This document shows positions 1-7,833 of a stretch of 64,000 nt of DNA, one piece after another. The stretch is from NCBI GenBank assembly GCA_947500505.1, contig CANMSL010000005.1:62001-126000 (forward strand), written 5' to 3'. This DNA is from an uncultured Aquimarina sp. (GTDB taxonomy: Bacteria; Bacteroidota; Bacteroidia; Flavobacteriales; Flavobacteriaceae). A program made the position numbers and the translations under genes. The first letter of the stretch is position 1, and every line of letters begins with the position of its first letter. Under the pieces are notes generated by a model. That model saw only the letters and a list, made by a program, of their open reading frames with translations. It was not told the DNA's origin and did no database searches.

Positions 1-1
1 A

Positions 2-232
2 GGTGGAATTACTACATTTTCTATGATTCCTATAATCGATACCTATGATGTTTATGAAATAGCCCAGGAAGAATCGTCAGAGACGGTTATCATCGCCCAC
101 GCAAAAGGTTCTCATAAACTACCGGAAAAATGTATAAAAGTGGCGGGAGTTATAAAAGAACTTAAGTCTAAAAAGAATAAAAAAACAATCTCAAAGAGGT
201 ATTTGGAAGCTGTTTATTATATAGATGCATAA
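2..232 (+). CDS. C-terminal part of an unknown protein (cut by window start)
   Basis: The reading frame is open from base 2 to the stop at 230-232, so the ATG at 23 is probably internal and this is the tail of a longer gene. The visible residues are polar and lysine-rich towards the end (KELKSKKNKK) and finish with EAVYYIDA. No signal peptide, membrane segment or known motif is visible. It is convergent with the next gene. I do not recognise the family. Confidence 0.5.
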   Translation, partial: GGITTFSMIPIIDTYDVYEIAQEESSETVIIAHAKGSHKLPEKCIKVAGVIKELKSKKNKKTISKRYLEAVYYIDA

Positions 233-275
233 TTACTTTTATCTGGTTTTAATAATTTTTTAAAAATTAGTGTAG

Positions 276-782
276 TTATTGCTTTTTTAAATTTTCTGCC
301 TGTGCAGTCCAGTTATCACGCTCGATACGACCAGGAAAAAATTGTATTAATTCGGTAACCGTATAGATATCTTCTTTCTTAAATCTACTTATTTGATCAA
401 AAGTATATATCCCAATACTGTTTAGCTTTTGCTCTATAAAAGGTCCAACACCGCTTATCTGTTTAAGATCGTCTTTCTCCGATGCATCCGCTTTACCGAA
501 GCTATCAAAATTCAGTCTTAGTTTTCCAGTATCATCAGGTTGCATCTTAGCTTCGCCAGATTCAATTGATTTTAATGTGTTTTCCTTTTCACTGGAAAAA
601 GTTGTATTGGCTTTCTGGAACTTACTATTTCTTAATTTTTCCTTTTCTCTAAGACATTGATTCAGTTTTTCCTGGTACTTGTTTTTAAGGCTCCACTTTG
701 ATAAAAACCATCCTAAAAAGAATGCAATTACTAATAACAAAAAAAGACACCACCAGTTTGCTTCGGTTAAAAAATCTAACAT
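276..782 (-). CDS. Membrane-anchored helix-hairpin-helix protein
   Basis: 168 residues. One hydrophobic segment lies near the N terminus (about residues 9-27), followed by a charged, probably coiled stretch (about 33-60). The C-terminal 65 residues contain LKQISGVGPFIEQKL, a helix-hairpin-helix of the kind seen in small fused proteins of Bacteroidota that bind DNA or serve as a protein-protein module. The gene lies 12 bases downstream of the OmpA-family gene on the same strand, so the two are probably cotranscribed. An envelope location is inferred from the membrane anchor. The binding partner of the HhH domain cannot be told from sequence. Confidence 0.7.
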   Translation of the reverse strand: MLDFLTEANWWCLFLLLVIAFFLGWFLSKWSLKNKYQEKLNQCLREKEKLRNSKFQKANTTFSSEKENTLKSIESGEAKMQPDDTGKLRLNFDSFGKADASEKDDLKQISGVGPFIEQKLNSIGIYTFDQISRFKKEDIYTVTELIQFFPGRIERDNWTAQAENLKKQ

Positions 783-794
783 AGTTGTAGTTAT

Positions 795-1709
795 TTAGTT
801 TACAATTATTTCTATTCTTCTGTTTTTTGACCTGTTTTCTTCAGTGTCGTTAGGAGCAACCGGTCTTGATTCTCCTTTAGATTTTGCTGTGATCTTTTCA
901 GGGGCAATGCCTCGTGAAGCAAGATAATTTCTTACATTTTCAGCTCTTTTTAGACCAATAGATTGATTAGCATTTGCATCACCTACATCATCTGTATGCC
1001 CTGTAATATGAACAGTCTTGTCAGGATATTTTATTAAATAATTTTTTAACTCCGATGCATAATTTGTTAAAGTAGCATCAGGTTTAAAATCTTTAGATCC
1101 AAAATCTGAGTACAAGGTTTTATTGGCAATACCTTTTTCCACCTCCTTTAATCTTGATTTATTTATCTTTTCGAAATGTAGAAGAATACCTCCGGTATAA
1201 TTACCATTTTTATCATAATCGTATGCATGTAGTTTGGCTTTGGTAACAACACGATCGGCGTTTATACCAGCTTTTACTAAAAGATCCTTTATGAAATTTG
1301 CTCTAGAGATTCCTATTAGTGAATCTGTTTTACGTTCTTCTGCAGTTTCATAGCCAGAAATAATTAATTCCTGATCTTGATGCTGACCTAGATATTTAGC
1401 AATCTCATTTTCAAAACCTCTTACACCATTAGGTATGTATACATCAGCGTTGGAATTGTTAATTCTTAAATTTTCAGGATATCTAAATGCATCAATATTT
1501 TGATTATCCTTAGCATAAAGCCCGTGAGCCCTTGACAGGCTATCCTCATAAGCTTTTCTAGCTTTTGCTTCCGCTTCCGGGTCAAATGATTCTTCTACTA
1601 TTGAAGATTCTTTATTTCTATCTCCCAGACACCAATTACATGAGTAGTACCACCGCATTCCCAGCAAAGCAAATAAGATAAAAATAAGAAAAGAGATCAA
1701 TTTTTTCAT
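795..1709 (-). CDS. OmpA-family protein with duplicated OmpA-like domain
   Basis: 304 residues. A hydrophobic N-terminal segment (about residues 4-19) is a signal peptide or anchor. The C-terminal domain (about 195-304) has the OmpA peptidoglycan-binding signature, with TGHTDDVGDANANQ, then LKRAENVRNYL and a final NRSKNRRIEI. An earlier stretch (about 95-165) looks like a degenerate OmpA domain (LIISGYETAEER, SRANFIKDLL), so the protein seems to hold two copies of the fold. The expected role is non-covalent attachment of the envelope to peptidoglycan. It is first in a two-gene unit with the HhH membrane protein and divergent from the his operon. Confidence 0.85.
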   Translation of the reverse strand: MKKLISFLIFILFALLGMRWYYSCNWCLGDRNKESSIVEESFDPEAEAKARKAYEDSLSRAHGLYAKDNQNIDAFRYPENLRINNSNADVYIPNGVRGFENEIAKYLGQHQDQELIISGYETAEERKTDSLIGISRANFIKDLLVKAGINADRVVTKAKLHAYDYDKNGNYTGGILLHFEKINKSRLKEVEKGIANKTLYSDFGSKDFKPDATLTNYASELKNYLIKYPDKTVHITGHTDDVGDANANQSIGLKRAENVRNYLASRGIAPEKITAKSKGESRPVAPNDTEENRSKNRRIEIIVN

Positions 1710-1847
1710 ATGTTAGTGATTAGTGTTGTCTCTTAAAGTTATAAAAATGTTTTAATTAAATTATTACGGTAGAGCGATTTATATTTTGAAATAAGGTGAA
1801 TAACAAAAATTTAAGCTGAAATACATTTCAGAAAAAAATATTTTTTA

Positions 1848-1855
1848 TAAATTCG
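1848..1855 (+). promoter_or_regulatory. Probable his operon promoter, -7 element
   Basis: TAAATTCG matches the flavobacterial -7 element TAnnTTtG with one change (TTCG). It lies 19 bases before the His leader ATG. A TTTC at about 1826 is a weak -33 candidate. Transcription would start near 1861 and give a leader of about 180 nt before hisG. Confidence 0.5.
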
Positions 1856-1874
1856 CACAGTATTGAAAAAAACA

Positions 1875-1931
1875 ATGAGCAATATCCTTTTACATCATCA
1901 TCATTCTTACATTTCCGCCCAGGCGTGGTAA
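1875..1931 (+). CDS. his operon leader peptide
   Basis: The small open frame encodes MSNILLHHHHSYISAQAW and stops at 1929-1931. Four consecutive His codons (1893-1904) are the hallmark of histidine operon attenuation. It is followed by an intrinsic terminator at 1964-2000 and then hisG at 2044. By analogy with enterobacterial his operons, ribosome stalling at the His codons when charged tRNA-His is scarce should stop the terminator from forming. No Shine-Dalgarno site is seen. The Ser-Ala-rich, Trp-ending tail is not explained by the His codons alone. Confidence 0.85.
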   Translation: MSNILLHHHHSYISAQAW

Positions 1932-1963
1932 GTTGATATGTGTATAAGTAAATCATATATAAT

Positions 1964-2000
1964 AACCCGTTTGAGCATTTTCAAACGGGTTTTTTATTTT
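1964..2000 (+). terminator. his attenuator terminator
   Basis: Perfect 10-bp stem of AACCCGTTTG with CAAACGGGTT, a short loop (AGCATTTT region), and then a T-run (about 1990-2000). It lies between the His leader peptide and hisG, so it works as a conditional terminator. A weak upstream pairing of ATATG with CATAT (about 1935-1960) may belong to an alternative structure, but no convincing antiterminator was found by eye. Confidence 0.85.
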
Positions 2001-2043
2001 AAAACTTGTTTTGAATTGACCAAACACAACAATAAAGAAGATA

Positions 2044-2901
2044 ATGTCAAAAATTAAAATTGCTATTCAAAAGAGTGGAAGACTGAATGAGGATTCTGTT
2101 CAGATTTTAAAAGATTGTGGAATTTCTATCGATAATGGAAAAGACCAACTAAAGGCAGCTACAAGAAACTTTCCTATGGAGGTGATGTTTCTTCGTAATG
2201 GTGATATTCCTCAATACCTTAGAGATGGCGTGGTGGATATTGCAATTATTGGAGAAAATGTTTTAGTTGAGAAGGGTAAAGATATTGACATCGCAGAAAG
2301 ATTGAATTTTTCTAAATGTAAGGTTTCTCTTGCTGTTCCTAAAGATGTGGAATACAATTCAATCGAAGACCTCGATGGAAAAAGAATCGCTACATCATAT
2401 CCAAATACGGTAAGAGAATACTTAAAAGAAAAAGGAATTTCCGCTGATTTGCATCAGATTTCCGGTTCTGTAGAAATTGCACCTAATATCGGACTAGCAG
2501 ATGCAATTTGTGATATTGTGTCTAGTGGAAGTACTTTGTTTAAGAATAATCTAAAGGAAGTAGAAGTGATGCTTACCTCAGAAGCTGTATTAGCTGTTTC
2601 TCCAAAAATTAGCAATGAGAACAGGGTTAGTCTAAAAAAGTTGCAATTTAGAATACAGGCAGTATTAAAGGCCAGGTCTTCCAAATATGTACTATTGAAT
2701 GCTCCTAATGATAAAATTGATCGTATTGTAGATATTCTTCCCGGAATGCGTAGTCCAACAGTATTGCCGCTAGCCGAAAAAGGATGGAGCTCTATCCACA
2801 CAGTAGTGGAAAAGAATAAGTTTTGGGATATCCTAGATGAGTTAAAGGCTGAAGGAGCAGAAGGTATTTTGGTATGTCCTATTGAGAAAATGGTATTATG
2901 A
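2044..2901 (+). CDS. hisG: ATP phosphoribosyltransferase (long form)
   Basis: First step of histidine synthesis, condensing ATP with PRPP to phosphoribosyl-ATP in the cytosol. It has 285 residues, the usual size of the long HisG that carries a C-terminal ACT-like regulatory domain (about 210-285) and needs no HisZ. Visible motifs are IAIQKSGRL at the start, DIAIIGENVL near residue 65, and the PRPP-binding loop IVSSGSTL at about 158-165. The C-terminal domain binds histidine in the family, so feedback inhibition is expected on top of attenuation. It is the first structural gene of the operon. Confidence 0.97.
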   Translation: MSKIKIAIQKSGRLNEDSVQILKDCGISIDNGKDQLKAATRNFPMEVMFLRNGDIPQYLRDGVVDIAIIGENVLVEKGKDIDIAERLNFSKCKVSLAVPKDVEYNSIEDLDGKRIATSYPNTVREYLKEKGISADLHQISGSVEIAPNIGLADAICDIVSSGSTLFKNNLKEVEVMLTSEAVLAVSPKISNENRVSLKKLQFRIQAVLKARSSKYVLLNAPNDKIDRIVDILPGMRSPTVLPLAEKGWSSIHTVVEKNKFWDILDELKAEGAEGILVCPIEKMVL

Positions 2902-2906
2902 TTTTT

Positions 2907-2950
2907 GAAATACGAAATACGAATTACGAATTACGATCTAATGAATAATT
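2907..2950. repeat. Heptamer-phased repeat between hisG and hisD
   Basis: Four consecutive 7-nt units are readable: GAAATAC twice and then GAATTAC twice (2907-2934). Weaker related sequence (GATCTAATGAATAAT) follows. The next bases (about 2963-3000) hold a second small palindrome-like segment, CTCCTTATGGAGAG. No gene is present in this spacer. Confidence 0.8.
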
Positions 2951-3003
2951 AAAATATATACCCAAGTTACTTCTCCTTATGGAGAGGGTTAGGTTGAGGA
3001 GTT

Positions 3004-4287
3004 ATGAAAAAAATATACAATCCAGAAAGAAATACTTGGTCAGAAATTCTAAGACGACCTACACAAACGGTAGCAGATATTGAAGGTACTGTGTTGGATG
3101 TTTTTAATGAAGTCAAAACAAAGGGGAATAAGGCTATTAATCGATACACAAAGAAGTTTGATAAGGTATCGTTAGATTCAATATTAATCTCTGAAGAAGA
3201 AATCGAGAAGGCCAAGCAATTAGTAAGTGAGGAACTCAAAGAAGCTATTGTACTTGCCAAATCCAATATTGAAGCTTTTCATGCTGCACAGAAAACCAAA
3301 AGAGTATCTGTAGAAACAACAGACGGAGTGAGATGCTGGCAGGAAAAAAGACCTATACAAAAAGTAGGGTTGTATATTCCCGGCGGGACAGCACCATTAT
3401 TTTCTACAATTTTGATGCTAGCAGTTCCCGCCAACATTGCTGGTTGTGCCGAAATAGTTCTATGCTCTCCTCCTGATACAGAAGGAAAAATCAATCCGGC
3501 TATTTTATATACAGCCAATCTTTGTGGCGTAACTAAAATTTTTAAAGTCGGAGGAATTCAGGCGATTGCCGGAATGACATTCGGAACAGAAACGATTCCT
3601 CAAGTGTATAAAATTTTCGGTCCTGGGAACCAATTCGTAACGGTGGCTAAACAATTAGCAACAAAATTTGGAGTTGCAATCGATATGCCTGCTGGCCCTA
3701 GTGAGTTACTGGTAGTAGCAGATGATACAGCCAATGCATCTTTCGTTGCTTCCGACCTGCTAAGCCAGGCAGAACACGGTAAGGATAGTCAAGTGATTTT
3801 GGTATCGACTTCTAAAGAACTCATTTTGGCAGTAGAAAAAGAAGTAACAAGTCAATGTGAGCCACTACCAAGAAAAGAAATTGCAGAGGCCGCTATCGCG
3901 AATTCTAAATTGATTTATGTCGAAAATGATAAAGAAGCATTGGAGTTAATCAACGAATACGGACCTGAGCATTTTATTGTTTGTGTGGCAGATCAGGATT
4001 TTTATGTTGATAATATCATAAACGCAGGTTCGGTCTTTATTGGAAATTATACTCCCGAAAGTGCAGGAGATTATGCTTCTGGAACCAACCATACTCTACC
4101 AACTAATGGATATGCCAAACAATATAGCGGTGTAAATCTGGATAGTTTTATGAAATCTATGACATTTCAGAAGATATCTGAAGAAGGAATTCAGAAAATA
4201 GGAAAAGCTATAGAAATAATGGCAGAAGCAGAAGGATTACAAGCACATAAAAATGCGGTTACTTTAAGGTTAGATAGTTTGAAATAG
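3004..4287 (+). CDS. hisD: Histidinol dehydrogenase
   Basis: Catalyses the last two steps of histidine synthesis, histidinol to histidine, with two NAD and a zinc ion. The 427 residues match the usual length. Signatures are LLSQAEHGKDSQV (zinc-ligand Gln and His), GPEHFIV (catalytic Glu-His pair) and SAGDYASGTNHTLPT with further zinc ligands. The start is the ATG after the spacer, giving MKKIYNPERNTW, typical of flavobacterial HisD. Second gene of the operon. Confidence 0.97.
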   Translation: MKKIYNPERNTWSEILRRPTQTVADIEGTVLDVFNEVKTKGNKAINRYTKKFDKVSLDSILISEEEIEKAKQLVSEELKEAIVLAKSNIEAFHAAQKTKRVSVETTDGVRCWQEKRPIQKVGLYIPGGTAPLFSTILMLAVPANIAGCAEIVLCSPPDTEGKINPAILYTANLCGVTKIFKVGGIQAIAGMTFGTETIPQVYKIFGPGNQFVTVAKQLATKFGVAIDMPAGPSELLVVADDTANASFVASDLLSQAEHGKDSQVILVSTSKELILAVEKEVTSQCEPLPRKEIAEAAIANSKLIYVENDKEALELINEYGPEHFIVCVADQDFYVDNIINAGSVFIGNYTPESAGDYASGTNHTLPTNGYAKQYSGVNLDSFMKSMTFQKISEEGIQKIGKAIEIMAEAEGLQAHKNAVTLRLDSLK

Positions 4288-4291
4288 TTGC

Positions 4292-4318
4292 GTTATCCTG
4301 AACGGGTTTTAGAATCAC
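4292..4318. repeat. Imperfect palindrome between hisD and hisC
   Basis: The segment from 4292 to 4318 folds on itself: ATCCTGAA pairs with TTTAGAAT if G-U pairs are allowed. It resembles dispersed short palindromes common in Bacteroidota intergenic DNA. The remainder of the 92-base spacer shows nothing recognisable. Confidence 0.5.
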
Positions 4319-4379
4319 ACACATCAAGATGAAGAAAATGAATGAGCTTAAGTTATGTCTATATTTATGACTAATTAAT

Positions 4380-5429
4380 ATGAAAACAACACAATTTAAT
4401 ATAAATCAACTAACACGTGAAAACGTAAAAAGATTGAAACCATATTCCTCAGCAAGAGATGAATACGTTTCTGATGGCTCTGAAATGATTTTTCTGGATG
4501 CTAACGAAAATCCTTATGAGAATGGAGTAAATAGATATCCTGATCCGCAACAGCGGAGTTTAAAGTCTGTGTTGGCAAGTCAAAAAGGAGTTTCGCCACA
4601 AAATATACTTTTGGGAAATGGAAGTGATGAAGTGTTAGATCTTTTATTTAGAGCTTTTTGCGAACCTAAAGTAGATAATATTATTACATTGCCGCCAACT
4701 TATGGAATGTATAAGGTGTTAGCAAACATTAATAACATTGAGGAAAAAGAAGTATTGCTAACCCAAAATTTTGAGCCAAATGTAACCGAAATTTTAGAAG
4801 CTGTGGATGCCAATACCAAAATTATCTTTTTATGTTCTCCCAATAACCCAACCGGCAATTCTTTTTCAGAAGATAGTATTATCAAAATTTTAGAAAATTT
4901 TCAAGGGTTGGTTGTTATCGATGAAGCTTATATTGATTTTTCATCAAAAGAAAGTTGGATTAACAAAATCGAAACGTATCCAAATCTGATCATCACACAA
5001 ACATTGTCTAAAGCATATGGTATGGCTGGTATCAGGTTAGGATTATGTTATGCTTCAGAAGATATCATCGCGATCCTGAACAAAATTAAATCTCCGTATA
5101 ACGTTAATGAGCTTACCCAACAAAGAGCATTAGAAAGAGTAAAAAACGTAGATCAGGTAAAAGAAGAGGTGGCTGATATTTTAAAAGAAAGAAAAAAACT
5201 TACTACTGCATTGTCCGAAATTGATTTTATTGAAAAAATATATCCAACGGATGCTAATTTTATTTTAGTAAAAGTAGATAATGCCAATTTGAGATATAAT
5301 CAAGTACTGAAAGAAGGAATTGTGATCCGCAATCGAACTACACAACCGCTTTGTAAAAACACACTTCGTTTTACAGTAGGTACCAAAGAGGAAAATGAAA
5401 AATTAATAGAAGTATTAAAAAACGTATAA
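4380..5429 (+). CDS. hisC: Histidinol-phosphate aminotransferase
   Basis: PLP-dependent fold type I aminotransferase that turns imidazole-acetol phosphate into histidinol phosphate. It has 349 residues, normal for HisC. The family motifs are in order: DANENPYENGVNRYPDP near residue 40, LGNGSDEVLD, CSPNNPTGN, VIDEAYIDFS, and TLSKAYGMAGIRLG with the PLP-binding lysine. The genomic place between hisD and hisB supports HisC rather than another class I aminotransferase. Confidence 0.96.
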   Translation: MKTTQFNINQLTRENVKRLKPYSSARDEYVSDGSEMIFLDANENPYENGVNRYPDPQQRSLKSVLASQKGVSPQNILLGNGSDEVLDLLFRAFCEPKVDNIITLPPTYGMYKVLANINNIEEKEVLLTQNFEPNVTEILEAVDANTKIIFLCSPNNPTGNSFSEDSIIKILENFQGLVVIDEAYIDFSSKESWINKIETYPNLIITQTLSKAYGMAGIRLGLCYASEDIIAILNKIKSPYNVNELTQQRALERVKNVDQVKEEVADILKERKKLTTALSEIDFIEKIYPTDANFILVKVDNANLRYNQVLKEGIVIRNRTTQPLCKNTLRFTVGTKEENEKLIEVLKNV

Positions 5430-5431
5430 TT

Positions 5432-5456
5432 GTCATTCCAGCGTAGGCTGGAATCC
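5432..5456. repeat. REP-like palindrome, copy 1
   Basis: 25-base element with arms ATTCCAGC and GCTGGAAT around the loop GTAG, preceded by GTC and followed by CC. Near-identical copies occur at 9991-10015 and 45843-45867, always in the same orientation relative to the upstream gene end. Confidence 0.85.
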
Positions 5457-5473
5457 ATATACAAAATAAATCA

Positions 5474-6616
5474 ATGAAAAAGAAAGTATTATTTATAGAT
5501 CGAGACGGTACTTTGGTTTTAGAACCTCCCGTAGATTATCAATTGGACAGTTTGGAAAAACTGGAGTTCTATCCAAAGGTCTTTCAGTATATGGCTAAAA
5601 TCGCTAATGAATTAGATTATGAATTGGTAATGGTCACTAATCAAGATGGATTAGGAACAGATTCCTTTCCGGAAGATACGTTTTGGCCAGCTCATAATAA
5701 AATAATGACTGCTTTTGAAAAAGAAGGTGTAGTATTTAATGCGGTTCATATTGATAAAACATTTCCACACGAAAATGCAAATACTCGAAAACCTAGAACC
5801 GGTCTGTTAACTCAGTATCTTGATAAAGAAAAGTATGATTTGGAGAACTCATTTGTCTTAGGTGATCGAATAACGGATATGGAATTGGCAAAAAACCTTG
5901 GTGCAAAAGGGATCTTTTTGTCTGAAGATCCACAACTGGGAGCAGATGAAATAGAGACTGATATAAATGCTATCCCAGAAAGTATCGCGTTAACATCTAC
6001 AGATTGGAAAGAAATTTATGAATTTTTAAAGCTAGAAGATCGAGTAGCTGAAATTACTAGAAACACAAACGAAACTAAGATCTATATTAAACTTAATCTA
6101 GATGGTTCTGGTAAAAATGATATCTCTACGGGGTTACATTTCTTTGATCATATGCTAGATCAGATCGGGCGTCACGGTGCGATGGATTTAACTGTACAGG
6201 TGGATGGAGATTTACTTGTGGATGAGCACCATACGATAGAAGATACAATGATTGCTTTAGGAGAATTGTTTCATAAAACCTTAGGTAACAAATTAGGAAT
6301 CGAACGTTACGGATTTTGTTTACCTATGGATGATTGCTTAGCGCTGGCTGCGGTTGATTTTGGAGGTCGTCCATGGTTGGTTTGGGATGCCGATTTTAAA
6401 CGGGAGAAAATTGGCGATATGCCAACAGAAATGTTTTTCCACCTTTTCAAATCATTTACAGATGGAGCAAAGTGTAATTTAAATATTAAGGCAGAAGGAG
6501 ATAATGAACATCATAAAATAGAAGGTATATTTAAAGCATTTGCCAAAGCTATGAAGATGGCAGTGAAAAGAGATGCTAATAAAATGTTTTTACCAAGTAC
6601 TAAAGGAATGTTATAA
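5474..6616 (+). CDS. hisB: Bifunctional histidinol-phosphatase / imidazoleglycerol-phosphate dehydratase
   Basis: 380 residues with two domains. The N-terminal HAD phosphatase (about 1-170) has LFIDRDGTL with the nucleophile Asp, VTNQDGLG, and [11 protein letters not shown]. The C-terminal IGP dehydratase (about 185-380) has [17 protein letters not shown] and [10 protein letters not shown] with the metal-binding histidines. It carries out the dehydration after HisHF and the dephosphorylation after HisC. The fused form is the same arrangement as in enterobacteria and is usual in Bacteroidota. Confidence 0.97.
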   Translation: MKKKVLFIDRDGTLVLEPPVDYQLDSLEKLEFYPKVFQYMAKIANELDYELVMVTNQDGLGTDSFPEDTFWPAHNKIMTAFEKEGVVFNAVHIDKTFPHENANTRKPRTGLLTQYLDKEKYDLENSFVLGDRITDMELAKNLGAKGIFLSEDPQLGADEIETDINAIPESIALTSTDWKEIYEFLKLEDRVAEITRNTNETKIYIKLNLDGSGKNDISTGLHFFDHMLDQIGRHGAMDLTVQVDGDLLVDEHHTIEDTMIALGELFHKTLGNKLGIERYGFCLPMDDCLALAAVDFGGRPWLVWDADFKREKIGDMPTEMFFHLFKSFTDGAKCNLNIKAEGDNEHHKIEGIFKAFAKAMKMAVKRDANKMFLPSTKGML

Positions 6617-6620
6617 TAAA

Positions 6621-6799
6621 TAGTATAGAGTAGTTAGTATTGAGTATAGAGTTTTTTAAAACGAGGAAACTATACTTAATGACGAACTCAATAGTTTATA
6701 CTAATAATAAATAAAGTAATTAATATTGAGTACAAAGTTTTTTTGTGACTAAGAAGGTGTAATTAATACTTTGTACTTAGTACTTAATACTAATTATAA
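6621..6799. repeat. Inverted heptamer-phased repeats before hisH
   Basis: The spacer between hisB and hisH is almost all repeat. Units at 6621-6655 read TAGTATA, GAGTAGT, TAGTATT, GAGTATA, GAGTTTT. A related stretch at about 6724-6745 reads GAGTACA, AAGTTTT. On the other side, 6768-6795 reads ACTTTGT, ACTTAGT, ACTTAAT, ACTAATT. The right-hand units are the reverse complement of the left-hand type (TATTGAGTACAAAGT against ACTTTGTACTTAGTA), so the spacer can fold into one or two hairpins. The array ends 6 bases before the hisH ATG. No coding region is seen. Confidence 0.8.
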
Positions 6800-6801
6800 A
6801 A

Positions 6802-7386
6802 ATGAAAATAGTAATCATAAATTACGGTGCAGGAAATATCCAATCCATAAAGTTTGCAATTCAACGATTAGGGTATGAAGCAATTTTAAGCGATGATCCT
6901 GAGGAAATCAAAGCTGCAGATAAAGTTATTTTTCCTGGTGTTGGTGAGGCAAGTAGTGCTATGAAAAAACTGAGAGCTTCTGGTTTAGATACATTAGTAC
7001 CTCAATTAAAGCAACCTGTTTTAGGAATTTGTTTAGGGATGCAGTTGATGTGTAGCTACACAGAAGAAGGAGATACTGAAGGATTAGGGATTTTTCATAC
7101 CAATGTAGTTCGATTTAATCACGGTGTAAAAGTCCCACAGATTGGATGGAATCAGATTGAGTCATTAAAGTCTCCATTGTTTCAAGGGGTAACAGAAAAA
7201 GAATATATCTATTTAGTACATAGCTATTACGCACCCGTAATGGAAGAAACCATCGCCCAATCAACGTATGGAGTTACTTATAGCACAGCCTTGCAAAAAG
7301 ATAATTTCTATGGAACCCAGTTTCACCCTGAAAAGAGTAGCATAGTAGGAGAGAAAATTCTGGAGAATTTTCTTAGTATTAAGTAG
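6802..7386 (+). CDS. hisH: Imidazole glycerol phosphate synthase, glutamine amidotransferase subunit
   Basis: 194 residues, class I glutaminase that supplies ammonia to HisF. It starts with MKIVIINYGAGNIQS. The catalytic triad is visible as Cys77 in LGICLGMQLM and His175/Glu177 in QFHPEKS. The last codons overlap a heptamer repeat that continues into the spacer (ATTAAGT at 7378-7384), so the C terminus (LSIK) may have been reshaped by the repeat. It works with HisF, encoded about 1.8 kb downstream. Confidence 0.96.
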   Translation: MKIVIINYGAGNIQSIKFAIQRLGYEAILSDDPEEIKAADKVIFPGVGEASSAMKKLRASGLDTLVPQLKQPVLGICLGMQLMCSYTEEGDTEGLGIFHTNVVRFNHGVKVPQIGWNQIESLKSPLFQGVTEKEYIYLVHSYYAPVMEETIAQSTYGVTYSTALQKDNFYGTQFHPEKSSIVGEKILENFLSIK

Positions 7387-7405
7387 TGAGTGCAAAGTAT
7401 TAAGT
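7378..7405. repeat. Heptamer repeat on the left of the IVP gene
   Basis: Four 7-nt units in phase: ATTAAGT, AGTGAGT, GCAAAGT, ATTAAGT. It begins inside the last codons of hisH. The unit type (nnnAAGT) is the reverse complement of the units on the right of the neighbouring IVP gene. Confidence 0.75.
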
Positions 7406-7434
7406 TGTGTTCGTTTTTAAGGGTTAAGTAAATA

Positions 7435-7791
7435 ATGAATAGGTATCAAGAATTAAAAATATGGATTAGAGCAATGGATTTGGTAGAGCAAGTCTATTCT
7501 TTAATGAAAATACTACCAGATGAAGAGAAATTTGGTTTGATATCTCAGATTAAAAGAAGTAGTGTTTCTATACCATCAAATATTGCTGAAGGAGCAGGAA
7601 GAAACTCAAGTAAAGAGTTTGTTCGTTTTTTAAGTATAGCGAACGGATCAACAACTGAACTTGAAACTCAATTAATTTTAATTGTAAGATTAAAATTTGT
7701 TCCGAAAGAAAAAATAGAAGGATTATTAAAATTGTGCACAGAAATTAAGAGAATGAATTATGCTCTTCAGAGAAGTGTTGAAAAAACTTAA
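7435..7791 (+). CDS. Four-helix-bundle protein of the S23 / 23S rRNA intervening-sequence (IVP) family
   Basis: 118 residues, the standard length of the family. Typical sequence: an early aromatic-rich ELKIWIRAMDLVEQVY, then the signature QIKRSSVSIPSNIAEGAGR, and the FLSIANGSTTELETQL helix. Members are encoded inside intervening sequences of 23S rRNA in some bacteria and elsewhere as free-standing genes. The fold is shared with the Avd protein of diversity-generating retroelements. The molecular role is not established. Here it stands in the middle of the his operon and has no link to histidine synthesis. It is bracketed by inverted heptamer repeats at 7378-7405 and 7786-7827, which suggests that it came in as a cassette. 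Confidence 0.9.
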   Translation: MNRYQELKIWIRAMDLVEQVYSLMKILPDEEKFGLISQIKRSSVSIPSNIAEGAGRNSSKEFVRFLSIANGSTTELETQLILIVRLKFVPKEKIEGLLKLCTEIKRMNYALQRSVEKT

Positions 7792-7827
7792 GACTCTGTA
7801 CTCAATACTCTGTACTAATTACTATAA
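7786..7827. repeat. Heptamer repeat on the right of the IVP gene
   Basis: Six 7-nt units in phase: ACTTAAG, ACTCTGT, ACTCAAT, ACTCTGT, ACTAATT, ACTATAA. The first overlaps the IVP stop codon. The array ends 6 bases before the hisA ATG. The ACTnnnn unit is inverted relative to the left-hand array. Confidence 0.8.
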
Positions 7828-7833
7828 AAAGAA

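Noticed and set aside
1935..1960. Antiterminator helix in the his leader
   Set aside because: Only a 5-base ATATG/CATAT pairing was found by eye, which is too weak to call without comparative data.
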